From Gammaproteobacteria bacterium (lineage in GTDB: Bacteria > Pseudomonadota > Gammaproteobacteria > Steroidobacterales > Steroidobacteraceae), in assembly GCA_021323735.1 (NCBI GenBank), contig JAJPKM010000048.1, positions 1 through 64,000 of the forward strand: a stretch of 64,000 nt of DNA, written 5' to 3'. Position 1 is the stretch's first letter. Every line of letters starts with the position of its first letter. The translations under genes and the position numbers were made by a program. The notes beneath the pieces were generated by a model. The model worked only from the letters and a program-made list of their open reading frames with translations, was not told the origin of the DNA and did no database searches. Shown here one piece after another: positions 52,072 to 62,470 of this stretch.

Positions 52072-52776
52072 TTAGCGGCGGCGCAAGCGGATGTTCATCC
52101 ATTCGACGGTTGCCGCGAAACCCAAGGCGAAATAAAGGTATTCGGGTGGGATATCCCAGTCCAGCGATTGCGCGACCAGGGCGGCGGCCACGAGCACCAG
52201 AAATGCCAACGCCAACAGCTTGATCGTGGGGTGGCGATCGATGAAGCGGCTGAGCGCGGATGAGAGCAGCATCATCACCAGCACCGAGACCACGATGGCG
52301 GCAATCATGACCTCGATGTGCTTGGAAAGCCCCACCGCGGTGAACACCGAATCCAATGAGAACACGATGTCGAGGATGCCGATTTGCAGAACGATCATCC
52401 AAAGCGCGTGCATTTTCCGCGGCTGGCGAACCTTCAGCTCACCGGCGAGCATTTCGCGGATCTCCATGACGCTTTGAGCCGCGAGAAGAATGCCGCCGCC
52501 GAAAAGGATCAGGCTGCGTCCCGAAATGCCGGTCCCCAGCACCGTGAACAGCGGTTCCCGAAGCGCCGCCATCCAGGTAATGCAAAACAGCAGCCCGATG
52601 CGCGTCAGCATGGCGAAGCCTAAACCTAAGATGCGGGCGCGGCCGCGCTGCACTGCCGGCAGGCGCTCGACCAGAATCGACAGAAAGATGATGTTGTCGA
52701 TGCCGAGTACGATCTCGAGCAGTACCAGGGTCAGAAATGACAACCAAGCCTGCGGATCATAGAGCAGCTGCATCAC
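52072..52776 (-). CDS. TerC-family membrane protein
   Basis: A 234-residue integral membrane protein of the TerC family, with about seven helices. The conserved acidic motif LLEIVLGIDNIIFLSILVE near the N-terminus and DIVFSLDSVFTAVGL in the middle are the metal-site segments. Relatives are implicated in manganese export or in metal loading of exported proteins. No tellurite genes are nearby, so the ter name says nothing about function here. Confidence 0.92.
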   Translation of the reverse strand: MMQLLYDPQAWLSFLTLVLLEIVLGIDNIIFLSILVERLPAVQRGRARILGLGFAMLTRIGLLFCITWMAALREPLFTVLGTGISGRSLILFGGGILLAAQSVMEIREMLAGELKVRQPRKMHALWMIVLQIGILDIVFSLDSVFTAVGLSKHIEVMIAAIVVSVLVMMLLSSALSRFIDRHPTIKLLALAFLVLVAAALVAQSLDWDIPPEYLYFALGFAATVEWMNIRLRRR

Positions 52777-52817
52777 ATGATCCCGGCTCGTCTACCTCGC
52801 TCCGGATACACAGACCC

Positions 52818-52884
52818 TTGCCTCAACAACTCACGATCAACGGAAAAGTTCGCAGCGTGAATATTCCCACCGTTCATGAGTTGC
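52818..52884 (+). pseudogene. ThiS-like N-terminal fragment
   Basis: Plus-strand codons read LPQQLTINGKVRSVNIP, then TVHELLK. This is the start of a ThiS/MoaD-type beta-grasp protein (L.INGK.R, TV.ELL), including the family spacing. The reading frame then runs into the reverse complement of secF, where similarity ends, and the C-terminal GG needed for sulfur transfer is absent. Only a TTG start is available. It is probably the residue of thiS, which elsewhere precedes thiG. Chance resemblance is not excluded, as only about 24 residues match. Confidence 0.4.
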
Positions 52885-53823
52885 TCAAGGCAGACCGTCG
52901 ATTTCCTCAGGCTTCGTGGCTTTGCGTTCCAGCAGATCGTCGACGCGCAGTCCAAGATCGAGCGCCAGCGCCGAGGAGATGTAGATCGATGAGTACGTTC
53001 CGGCGATGATGCCGATCACCAAAGCCGCCGAAAAACCGCGCAAAGTCTCGCCGCCGAATATCAGCAACGCCACCACCACCAGCAAGGTCACCAACTTGGT
53101 CATGATGGTTCGCGACAGCGTCTGATTGATCGACTCGTCGATGACTTGTGCGATGGTGAGCTTGCGGGCCGTGCGTGCGCGCTCGCGGATGCGGTCGAAC
53201 ACGATGACGGTATCGTTGAGCGAATAGCCGATGACGGCGAGCACCGCCGAAATGGCGGTCAGATCGAAGGTCATTTGCGTGGCCGCGAAGAAGCCGACCA
53301 CGCAGATCGGATCGTGCAATACGGCGAAAATCGCGCCGAGCGCGAGCTTCGGGGTGAAGCGGAACAACACATAGATCAGGATCAGCACCAGGGTGGCGAA
53401 CAGCGCCCAGCCGCCCTTGACGAACAGCTCCTGCCCGACCTGCGGGCCGACCACTTCGGTTCGCTGCAGCTTCACGCCGCCATCGATCTTCGAGAAAATC
53501 TCCAGCACGCGCGCGCCGATCTGATCGCCCTTGGCATTGGGATCCGGCGGCAGGCGCACCAAGATATCCCTGGAGCTGCCGAACGCTTGGACCTGGGCCG
53601 CCGCGACACCCGCGCCGGCGAGCGCCGTGCGCAGCGATTCGATGTTCGGCGCCTGCGGAAAATTCGTCTCCACCACCACGCCGCCGGTGAAATCCACGCC
53701 CAGATTCAGTCCGCGAACCAGCACCAGCGCAAGCGAGACGACGATGAGAACGGCGGACAACCCGTACCACACCTTGCGGGTGTTCATGAACGGGAAGCGA
53801 GTCACCTTGTGGAAAAATTCCAT
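52885..53823 (-). CDS. secF: Protein translocase subunit SecF
   Basis: A 312-residue partner of SecD, with six helices and one large periplasmic domain; the complex uses the proton-motive force to finish export through SecYEG. LGVDFTGGVVVETNF follows helix 1, and YSLNDTVIVFDRIRE is the SecF signature in helix 4/5. AAGGAAC precedes the ATG before EFFHKV; upstream in-frame codons overlap secD and are not SecF-like. It follows secD by 11 bp. Confidence 0.97.
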   Translation of the reverse strand: MEFFHKVTRFPFMNTRKVWYGLSAVLIVVSLALVLVRGLNLGVDFTGGVVVETNFPQAPNIESLRTALAGAGVAAAQVQAFGSSRDILVRLPPDPNAKGDQIGARVLEIFSKIDGGVKLQRTEVVGPQVGQELFVKGGWALFATLVLILIYVLFRFTPKLALGAIFAVLHDPICVVGFFAATQMTFDLTAISAVLAVIGYSLNDTVIVFDRIRERARTARKLTIAQVIDESINQTLSRTIMTKLVTLLVVVALLIFGGETLRGFSAALVIGIIAGTYSSIYISSALALDLGLRVDDLLERKATKPEEIDGLP

Positions 53824-53834
53824 GTCCGTTCCTT

Positions 53835-55688
53835 TTAGATCGACAAGCGATCGAGCTTGCGCTTGCCGCCGTAAATAACCTGCACCAGCGCATGGCTGCC
53901 CATGACGGAGGTGAACACGGAGGTGAAGATACCGAGCACCAGCACCACGGCGAAGCCGCGGATCGCGCCCGCGCCGAAGGACCACAGCACGACGCCGGCG
54001 ATGAGCGCCGTGATGTTGGAGTCCATGATGGCCGATAGCGCACGCTCGAAGCCCGCCGCGATGGCCGCGCGCGGCGTGACCCCATTGCGCAATTCTTCGC
54101 GAATGCGTTCATAGATCAGAATGTTGGCGTCCACCGCCATGCCGACGGTCAGCACCACGGCGGCGATACCCGGCAGCGTGAGAGCGGCGCCGAACACCGA
54201 CAGCAACGCGGTCAGCAGAATCACATTGGCCGCCAGCGCGACGTCGGCGATGAAGCCGAAGACCTTGTAGTACACCAGCATGAATATGAACGCGGCGGCC
54301 ATGCCGAACACCATCGCCTTGATACCCTTGTCGATGTTGTCCTGACCCAGGCTGGGTCCGATGGCCCGTTCCTCGACCGGAGTCAGCGGCGCAGCCAGCC
54401 CGCCGGCGCGCAGCAGCAGCGCAAGCTCCCGGCCCTCGATGGGATTGACGCCGGTGATCACGAAATTGTTGCTGAACACGCCGCGAATGGTCGCTCGGTT
54501 GATGACCTCTTCGGTGGTGCGGTCGACCTCCACGCCCTGCGCGTTCTTTTCCCGGGAACGATCGATGAATACCACGGCCATCAAGTGGCCGAGATTTTCC
54601 TGCGTGTTTTTCAGCATCTTGGCCGCGCCGCGGCTATCTAAGCCCACCGAAACGGCGGCGCCGTCCTGGGTGTTCGGCTGAAAAGTCGCGTCGGTCAATT
54701 GGTCGCCGGTCACCACGACATCGCGCCTCAGCAACACCGGCTGCTTGTCGCGGGTGTAGAACAACTTCGAGCCCAGCGGCACGCGTCCGGTGGCCGCGGC
54801 TTCCAGCGGATTGTCGGTCTCGTCGACCATGCGAAATTCCAAAGTCGCCGTCTTGCCGAGGATTTTCTTCACCTCGGCGGAGTTTTGCAGGCCCGGCAGC
54901 TGGATGGCGATGCGATCCACGCCCTCGCGCGCCACCTGCGGCTCCGACACCGCGAGTTCCGGGCTGTTGAGACGGTTGCGCAGGATGACGATGTTCTGGG
55001 ACACGGCGTAATCCTGGCGCTCTTTGATCTCCTGCGGCGTCAGCTGCAATTCGAGCGCCGCGGCACCACCGCTCGTCGTTTCGGCCAGATTCACGTTGCG
55101 GTTGTCGGCAACGATGGCCGCCTTGCCCTTCGCCAGCGCTTCAGCGTCGCGAAACAACACACGCACCTTGGCCTGCGGATAGTCGACGACCACATCCTGG
55201 TACGCCACGCGCGCGTTGCGCAGCGATGCGCGGAAGTCCTGCTCGCGGCGATCGAGAAGCTGCTTCACGGCGCCTTGAATGTCGACTTGATAGACCAAAT
55301 AAACGCCGCCTCGCAGGTCGAGGCCGAGCTTCACGGGATTCAAGCCCAAATTGCGCATCCACGTCGGCACGCGCGAGGCTTGCGACAGTGCGATGGTGAA
55401 CTGGCCGGGGCGCCCCTCGGCGATGAGGTCGCGCGCCTTCAACTGATCCTGCTTGCTGCTGAAGCGCAGGGTCAGGCGCCCCTGCTCCAAGAATACGCCG
55501 GAGGGCGTCGTGCCCTTATCGGTGAGCAACTGCACGACGGCGGTGCGGTCGGCCTCCGTGACCGCGGCCCGATCGGCAGCGAGCTGCAGCGCGTTCTCCT
55601 CACCGAATAAATTGGGCAGCGCCAGGAAAATGCCCGCAATCAACACGATCACCACCAAGGCGATCTTCCAGCGCGGATAGGCGATCAT
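53835..55688 (-). CDS. secD: Protein translocase subunit SecD
   Basis: A 617-residue subunit with an N-terminal helix, a large P1 periplasmic domain (residues about 30-440), then five helices. LGLDLRGGVYLVYQVD, the VDRIAIQLPGLQ segment and GMAVDANILIYERIREELRNG are diagnostic. It overlaps yajC by four bases. The order yajC-secD-secF behind queA-tgt is the standard gammaproteobacterial operon. Confidence 0.98.
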   Translation of the reverse strand: MIAYPRWKIALVVIVLIAGIFLALPNLFGEENALQLAADRAAVTEADRTAVVQLLTDKGTTPSGVFLEQGRLTLRFSSKQDQLKARDLIAEGRPGQFTIALSQASRVPTWMRNLGLNPVKLGLDLRGGVYLVYQVDIQGAVKQLLDRREQDFRASLRNARVAYQDVVVDYPQAKVRVLFRDAEALAKGKAAIVADNRNVNLAETTSGGAAALELQLTPQEIKERQDYAVSQNIVILRNRLNSPELAVSEPQVAREGVDRIAIQLPGLQNSAEVKKILGKTATLEFRMVDETDNPLEAAATGRVPLGSKLFYTRDKQPVLLRRDVVVTGDQLTDATFQPNTQDGAAVSVGLDSRGAAKMLKNTQENLGHLMAVVFIDRSREKNAQGVEVDRTTEEVINRATIRGVFSNNFVITGVNPIEGRELALLLRAGGLAAPLTPVEERAIGPSLGQDNIDKGIKAMVFGMAAAFIFMLVYYKVFGFIADVALAANVILLTALLSVFGAALTLPGIAAVVLTVGMAVDANILIYERIREELRNGVTPRAAIAAGFERALSAIMDSNITALIAGVVLWSFGAGAIRGFAVVLVLGIFTSVFTSVMGSHALVQVIYGGKRKLDRLSI

Positions 55689-56020
55689 GCGCTCTTGACC
55701 GTGCCCTTCGGCAGCACCTGCGCGACCTGAAATTTCTGCAGCTTGATGGTCACGCCATCGGCGATTTCCACGCTCAAGAACTGCTCGCCGACCTCGGTCA
55801 CCTTGCCGAGGATTCCGCCGGTGGTGGCGATCTCATCGCCCACCGCGACCTTAGCCAACATCTCCCGCTGTTCCTTCGCCCGCTTGCTCTGGGGTCTGAT
55901 GAGCAGAAAATAAAACACCACCAACAGCAGGGCCGGAAGCAGCAAGGAATTCAACATGCTGGGACCGCCGGCGGCACCGCCCGCAGCCTGTGCATTTGCC
56001 GAATTAATGAGGAAATCCAT
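55685..56020 (-). CDS. yajC: Sec translocon accessory protein YajC
   Basis: A 111-residue single-pass protein of the SecDF-YajC complex. It begins MDFLINSANAQA with a Gly/Ala-rich segment, has one helix (SLLLPALLLVVFYFLLIRP) and a small SH3-like cytosolic domain (VGDEIATTGGILGKV). The upstream in-frame extension of 28 residues looks signal-peptide-like but does not fit YajC. A TATACT -10-like box lies about 50 bp upstream (56069-56074, minus strand), with a GCGGCG/CGCCGC hairpin in the leader. Confidence 0.95.
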   Translation of the reverse strand: MDFLINSANAQAAGGAAGGPSMLNSLLLPALLLVVFYFLLIRPQSKRAKEQREMLAKVAVGDEIATTGGILGKVTEVGEQFLSVEIADGVTIKLQKFQVAQVLPKGTVKSA

Positions 56021-56126
56021 AGTGTTACACTCTTTTTCTGCGGCGAACGCCGCTGCACAAAGCGGCGTAGTATACAGCAGGCAGGCGCAAACTAAACGCG
56101 CCACGGAGCCTCTCCTAAGTATTCCG

Positions 56127-58312
<2,186 letters not shown>

Positions 58313-58334
58313 TCTACCTAGAGCATCGATCGCA

Positions 58335-58340
58335 TATACT
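58335..58340 (+). promoter_or_regulatory. -10 element of tRNA-Leu gene
   Basis: TATACT matches five of six consensus bases and lies 15 bp before the tRNA 5' end. No good -35 is visible at 17 bp. It falls in the 42-bp gap between divergent queA and the tRNA. Confidence 0.4.
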
Positions 58341-58354
58341 GCGCTCCCTGGCAT

Positions 58355-58442
58355 GCCCGAATGGCGGAACTGGTAGACGCGCCGGACTCAAAATCCGGTC
58401 ACCTAAGACGTGGTGTGGGTTCGATTCCCTCTTCGGGCACCA
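58355..58442 (+). tRNA. tRNA-Leu (CAA)
   Basis: A class II tRNA of 88 nt with encoded CCA. The acceptor GCCCGAA pairs with TTCGGGC, discriminator A follows. The anticodon stem CCGGA/TCCGG encloses loop CTCAAAA, giving anticodon CAA for UUG codons. The long variable arm (CACCTAAGACGTG) and T-arm GGGTTCGATTCCC are intact. All sequence to the right up to the window end is accessory, so this tRNA may mark an island boundary, but no second copy of its 3' end is in the window. Confidence 0.96.
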
Positions 58443-58461
58443 AACCCTGAGACACTAGAAT

Positions 58462-58477
58462 CCCTTGGTTTTAAGGG
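58462..58477 (+). terminator. Possible tRNA-Leu terminator hairpin
   Basis: CCCTT-GGTTTT-AAGGG forms a 5-bp stem about 20 bp after the tRNA, followed by GTTCT. A second ttggtttta lies 26 bp on. Weak as an intrinsic terminator. Confidence 0.3.
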
Positions 58478-58555
58478 GTTCTAAGGCCTCTTTGGTTTTA
58501 GACTCCCACGGTGTAACACGTCCATGTAGCGACATGGTATCCGAGATGGCGACAC

Positions 58556-58823
58556 TCACGAGCGCGGCAGGATTTTCTCAAGCGTAGCTGCATCCGCTTC
58601 CAGGTCGGAAGCCGAATAGTTCATCGGTACCCCGCGCTCATAGAGGAAGCTCTCCGTCTGCCAGTAGTCGAGACCCAGAGTTCCCCCGACCTGGCGGTGC
58701 GAGAGCCGTCCGGCGCGGTAACGCCCGATCACGGCGTCCTCAATTGACATGGCGGCCGATCGCCTGGGGAGTATCTCCCCATTGGCGGGCTACGGAATCC
58801 GGCATGCTCACGACGACGTCCAT
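58556..58823 (-). pseudogene. Frameshifted UPF0175 protein
   Basis: Two overlapping minus-strand frames together make one UPF0175 protein. The first (58823-58740) reads VVVSMPDSVARQWGDTPQA and ends IGRHVN-stop. The second (58750-58556) reads SIEDAVIGRYRAGRLSHRQV and goes on through LGLDYWQTESFLYERG. Family members run these parts together without a break, so a one-base shift near 58742-58750 splits the gene. UPF0175 proteins are small, HTH-like and often act as antitoxins with PIN toxins; no partner is seen here. The second half has its own ATG and might be made alone. Confidence 0.6.
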
Positions 58824-58872
58824 GAAAAATATTATCGCAGATCGCAGGATGCCCCTTTCGAAGAGCTTCCAT

Positions 58873-59211
58873 GCCTACGCCGCCTTTCGCTCTTCCAGCT
58901 TTCGCTCTTCCAGCTTTAGCTCGGCCTCGTAGTCCCGGCCACCGTGAAACACCCCAATGATCGAAGCTTTTCGTCCTCGGCGGTGTAAGCGATTTCCGTG
59001 CGGCGCCTATACGATGTCGTTCGCAGGCCCGGTCGTATGTCATCACGCAGTGTCCCACGCAGAGGGAATGTCGCTAATCCTTCGCAGTACTCGACGACCG
59101 CAGTTGTATAGCGCAGCGCCACATCCGCAGTGGCATTCCCCGCAATGTAGCGATAGAGCTCCGCCAGTTGCTCCTCCGCTTCTGGCGTGAAGGTACCTCA
59201 TACCGCTTCAC
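58873..59211 (-). pseudogene. ParE-family toxin, two frameshifts
   Basis: Three minus-strand segments join into one RelE/ParE toxin: VKRYEV from a GTG at 59211; then TFTPEAEEQLAELYRYIAGN through ALRYTTAVVEYCEGLATFPL and TEIAYTAEDEK; then ASIIGVFHGGRDYEAELK. The first junction is near 59197 (GAGGTACC) and the second near 58973 (GAAAAGC); each looks like one missing base. The tail has a duplicated 15-bp unit (LEERK LEERK). The GTG overlaps the ParD stop (GTGA), the normal coupling. As read, the toxin is inactive unless these are sequence errors. Confidence 0.7.
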
Positions 59212-59486
59212 TTCCTAGTGCCATCACTTTTGTATTCCGCCGTCAGACGTGCTCGGATCTGAGCAGCCGTGGCCGCGCGCGACGGATCCGCCTTGAGCGC
59301 ATCGAAAGCCGGCCCGACATGGTCCCTTAACCAGTGCTCCACGGCACGATCGCGAGCCATCAGGGTCCGAAGACCATCGCGAATGACTTCGCTCTCGCTG
59401 GCGTATTCACCCGACGCAACCTTCGCTCTCACTGCCATCGCAAGCTCGTTCGGCAGGGTAATGCTCATCTGCTGGGTGGTTCGCAT
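59208..59486 (-). CDS. ParD-family antitoxin
   Basis: A 92-residue ribbon-helix-helix antitoxin. The N-terminal strand and helices QMSITLPNELAMAVRAKV, then SGEYASESEVIRDGLRTL, are the ParD/CopG DNA-binding fold. The C-terminal half (AVEHWLRDHVGPAFDALKAD) would wrap the toxin. It is intact, while the adjacent ParE is frameshifted, so it may persist as an orphan antitoxin/repressor. Confidence 0.87.
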   Translation of the reverse strand: MRTTQQMSITLPNELAMAVRAKVASGEYASESEVIRDGLRTLMARDRAVEHWLRDHVGPAFDALKADPSRAATAAQIRARLTAEYKSDGTRK

Positions 59487-59626
59487 GGATGGTCTCCTTG
59501 AACGTCAATAGGATTAAATCCTACTCCAAAGCCCCCCCCTTGTCATGGCTACGTTAATGTCCTATTTGCCTGTTAGCACACAAAGGGACATAATAAGCAC
59601 CATGGTTCAGCCTCACGGACATTTCA

Positions 59627-59935
59627 GTGGCCTTCACGCTAAAGCTTCCCGCACCCTGGGAGAGTCGCGGCTGGAAGGCGAAGATCCGAGATCGGGAGCG
59701 GGTGGAGCCGCCGCATGCGACGATCATGCACAAGACGCGCGCCTGGCGATTCGGACTTCGCACTCAGCAGTTTCTCGATACGGAGCCGGATCCCAAAGAG
59801 ATTCCGGAGGAAGTGATCGAGGCGACTCGGGACGGTCTGCATTTGCTTCAACAAGCATGGGATCGCATGTACCCAGAGAACCCCGTTCTTTCCAAGACCC
59901 CTAAAGAGCCGAAGGCGAAGAGAAAGCACAAGTGA
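59627..59935 (+). CDS. Small basic protein paired with HTH gene
   Basis: A 102-residue protein with a GTG start. The core reads WKAKIRDRERVEPPHATIMH, then KTRAWRFGLRTQQFLDTEPD, then IPEEVIEATRDGLHLLQQAW; the tail is very basic (KEPKAKRKHK). The beta-rich start with PPHATI is reminiscent of small DUF4160-type toxins, but I cannot assign a family. It overlaps the HTH gene by GTGA, the arrangement of toxin-antitoxin pairs, which is the main reason to suspect that function. Confidence 0.6.
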   Translation: MAFTLKLPAPWESRGWKAKIRDRERVEPPHATIMHKTRAWRFGLRTQQFLDTEPDPKEIPEEVIEATRDGLHLLQQAWDRMYPENPVLSKTPKEPKAKRKHK

Positions 59936-60735
59936 ACGCTCAACTCCTTTTGGTTGAACCGCGCGGTCACGCGACGGGAAAATTCCAACGTCTGAAGGTG
60001 GCCAGTCGTTTGCATGCTCAGTCGGACGTGCGTGCCGCAATGCTTAAGCGTAGCGTCTACTCGCTTTGGATCGCACCCAGTGAGCCCGCGATGGCGCTTC
60101 TATTGGGCACACTACCCCGCCGTCCGCGAAGTGAGGACCGACGGCTTTTGTCGTTGGAGCGCGCACGTGGTGAGGCACAGAATCTCGTGCACGCCCATTT
60201 CAGGTTTGTCGTGTCCGCCGGGGATGGCGTTCGTTTGTCGCCGATTGCCGAACTCATTGAAGTCCTTGGTTCGGACAACCGAGCGGATCTATTTATCGGT
60301 GGAGTGGTGCTCGCAGCCCAGTCGGCCGTCCTTCTCTATCGTGGGAGCCTTGAGCCGATCACGGTTCCTTTCAACTGGTTCGCATCGCGCCCCGGGAGTC
60401 CTGACCCAGACATTACGCAGTTTGCCATCACGGACCATGGGCAAACAGTTCGACTGGGCGACTATGAGGCAGCGGCAGACGCCATTTTGTACGAGTTCGA
60501 TGAGGATTACCGTCATCGTGCGAAGAAGCGACGGCTTGAAAAGGATGAATCCATCGGAGGCTCAATTCGCCGCTTGCGGCTGCAGAAGGGACTACGTCAA
60601 AGCGACTTTCCGGGAGTGACGGCCAAGGAAATCGCCCGTATCGAACACGGCAAGGTCAAGAAGCCTCATCGGGAAACGCTTCAAGAGATTGCTGATCGAA
60701 CGGGTATTACCCTTGATCAACTCCATTCGTTTTGA
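59932..60735 (+). CDS. Protein with C-terminal XRE-type HTH
   Basis: A 267-residue protein. The last 65 residues form an XRE/Cro-type helix-turn-helix (SIGGSIRRLRLQKGLRQSDF, then TAKEIARIEHGKVKKPHRET and LQEIADRTGITLDQL). The N-terminal 195 residues (PRGHATGKFQRLKVASRLHA) are unrecognised and may bind a ligand or the small upstream protein. Only a GTG start coupled to that gene is available. It probably regulates its own operon. Confidence 0.7.
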   Translation: MNAQLLLVEPRGHATGKFQRLKVASRLHAQSDVRAAMLKRSVYSLWIAPSEPAMALLLGTLPRRPRSEDRRLLSLERARGEAQNLVHAHFRFVVSAGDGVRLSPIAELIEVLGSDNRADLFIGGVVLAAQSAVLLYRGSLEPITVPFNWFASRPGSPDPDITQFAITDHGQTVRLGDYEAAADAILYEFDEDYRHRAKKRRLEKDESIGGSIRRLRLQKGLRQSDFPGVTAKEIARIEHGKVKKPHRETLQEIADRTGITLDQLHSF

Positions 60736-60757
60736 GCGGGCGCGGCGAATCATCTCC

Positions 60758-60943
60758 ATGAGGAAAGCCAATGACCGTGAAATCAAAAAACTCGCGCCGC
60801 TCAGATCGACCATTTCGCCCGCGGCCGGCGCTATAACAATCAGCCTGCCGATGCCTGTCGATCCGAGCCAGCATGTAAATGCTGTTGCTCAGCAGTTCTT
60901 CCAGCATCGTGAACTTGAAAAAAATTTGCCGACGGATCGGTAA
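60758..60943 (+). CDS. Doubtful 61-residue ORF
   Basis: A small open frame after the HTH gene, beginning MRKANDREIKKLAPLRST and ending FFQHRELEKNLPTDR. It matches no family I know and lacks a clear ribosome site. It could be a small member of the preceding operon or chance. The rest of the 262-bp gap shows nothing. Confidence 0.2.
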   Translation: MRKANDREIKKLAPLRSTISPAAGAITISLPMPVDPSQHVNAVAQQFFQHRELEKNLPTDR

Positions 60944-60997
60944 ACAGACGAGCAAAGCTCCGTGATGGCGGCGTAATGGACTTGTCTTGCCGGCTGC

Positions 60998-62236
60998 TCA
61001 CTCGCCTTTCCCACCCATCGCAGCCTGGACCGCTGCTCTGATAGCCTCCGTCAATTCAGACGACAATGACACGGTCAATTTGTGCTTGTCGTAGATGCGT
61101 CCGGGAGGACTGGCAATCGTGGCGAGGGTATCGGAGCACAACTTGCCCAAAGGAGTATCGTTCTTCGCTTCAGCTTGAATCGCCTTCATCTGCTGCTGAA
61201 ATCCTTGGAAGGACATGGAAATCGCCGCCTTGTACGCATAGTCCTCCTCAAGCCTCTTGGCCAGGGCTGCCTCTCTGCTGGCGTACAGCGCTAGCCAAAC
61301 CAAGGCACCTGCGATTGGAAGTCGTGCGAGCCAAAGACGGATAATTCCATCGTAGTTCAGCGAATTGCCAGCCAGGTAAACCTCAATGAGCCCTACGGCC
61401 GCAATGATGACCAGCACGACGAGTGCAACGACAAATACCACCTGCCAGAGTTTGCTCGGCTGTGTGAATTTGTTTCCTCTCGCGTCGAACGCATGCGCCA
61501 AACCCGCACTCGTTGCCCCGGGAAGAAGGCTGTTTATTTCAGCCAGCTTTTCCTGAGATTTCTTGTGCAGATCAGTCAGCGTCGTCTGATAGCTATTCAC
61601 GCGCTCTTCGGTGCCTAACGCAATATCCGCCAGAGATTTCGTCTTCTGTGAGTCCTGCGTCGATGTCTCCAGCGCTTTCTTAATGGCCGCCGCGTTCGAG
61701 TCAATCTCGATCTTGGCGCTTTTTGCTGAATCATTTAGCTTCGCTATCCCATCGGCCGTCGCGGAAGTGCGAGCTGTCATCGCTTCGGCCTCTGTCGCTT
61801 TGTTGGTCGCAGCCATCAGGGCTCTATCCAGTTCTGTCCTTACCTTATCCGCGTGGATTTTAGCGTCCTCAATATGAGCAGACTTGGCGGCAATCACACA
61901 CTGCTGGTCATTTATCTGAGTGCTCGCCGCCAGAGCTTTTGTCGCGACTGCAGCCACCTCATCGAACTTTCCCTTCGCATCAACTGACAGCTTCTCGACT
62001 GCAAGAGCAGCCGCTCCGACTGCATCGTGTTGCGACTTCACACTCGCAGCAAGCTCGGAGGCTTGCGTGAGCATCGTGACAATCTTCTCCCGGTCGGATT
62101 TCGCATCTGCAAAGATTTCCTGGAGCTTAGACAGCTCGGCGCGCGCGGCAGCAATGCGTTCCTCAACAGCCAAAAGCTCCGCCGATTTCTCGCCGATATC
62201 GCCCGCTGACTGTGCATCGGTGTTCCCGTCTGTCAT
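60998..62236 (-). CDS. Coiled-coil membrane protein of unknown function
   Basis: A 412-residue protein. Residues about 18-245 are a long, Ala/Lys/Glu/Asp-rich helical coiled coil (AVEERIAAARAELSKLQEIF; KATEAEAMTARTSATADGI). Two hydrophobic helices follow at about 268-292 (VVFVVALVVLVIIAAVGLIE) and 300-322. The cytosolic C-terminus has REAALAKRLEEDYAYKAA, then SFQGFQQQM, a segment I have seen in other accessory-region membrane proteins, and ends with an amphipathic helix. No signal peptide is present, so the coiled coil should be cytosolic. A phage-defence or envelope-sensing role is conceivable but unproved. Confidence 0.7.
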   Translation of the reverse strand: MTDGNTDAQSAGDIGEKSAELLAVEERIAAARAELSKLQEIFADAKSDREKIVTMLTQASELAASVKSQHDAVGAAALAVEKLSVDAKGKFDEVAAVATKALAASTQINDQQCVIAAKSAHIEDAKIHADKVRTELDRALMAATNKATEAEAMTARTSATADGIAKLNDSAKSAKIEIDSNAAAIKKALETSTQDSQKTKSLADIALGTEERVNSYQTTLTDLHKKSQEKLAEINSLLPGATSAGLAHAFDARGNKFTQPSKLWQVVFVVALVVLVIIAAVGLIEVYLAGNSLNYDGIIRLWLARLPIAGALVWLALYASREAALAKRLEEDYAYKAAISMSFQGFQQQMKAIQAEAKNDTPLGKLCSDTLATIASPPGRIYDKHKLTVSLSSELTEAIRAAVQAAMGGKGE

Positions 62237-62470
62237 TGCTACTCCCTACCCAAAGGTGCCCGCTTCCTGGCACTCACAGTTTCTCAAAAATGCTATCGAT
62301 TGCTACAGCGGTTATCCCTGAGTGATCGCGGCCACGCTTTCCGCGAAACCCGTGGGGTCACGGAACAGCGAGATGCTGAGCGGGCGTTCGTTGCACGCCT
62401 TGCCTCCCCTCGCGCGTGATCCCCGCTCCTCCATGCCCTCGCGGTGCCAAAGCTGCCGGCTGCAGCAGCC

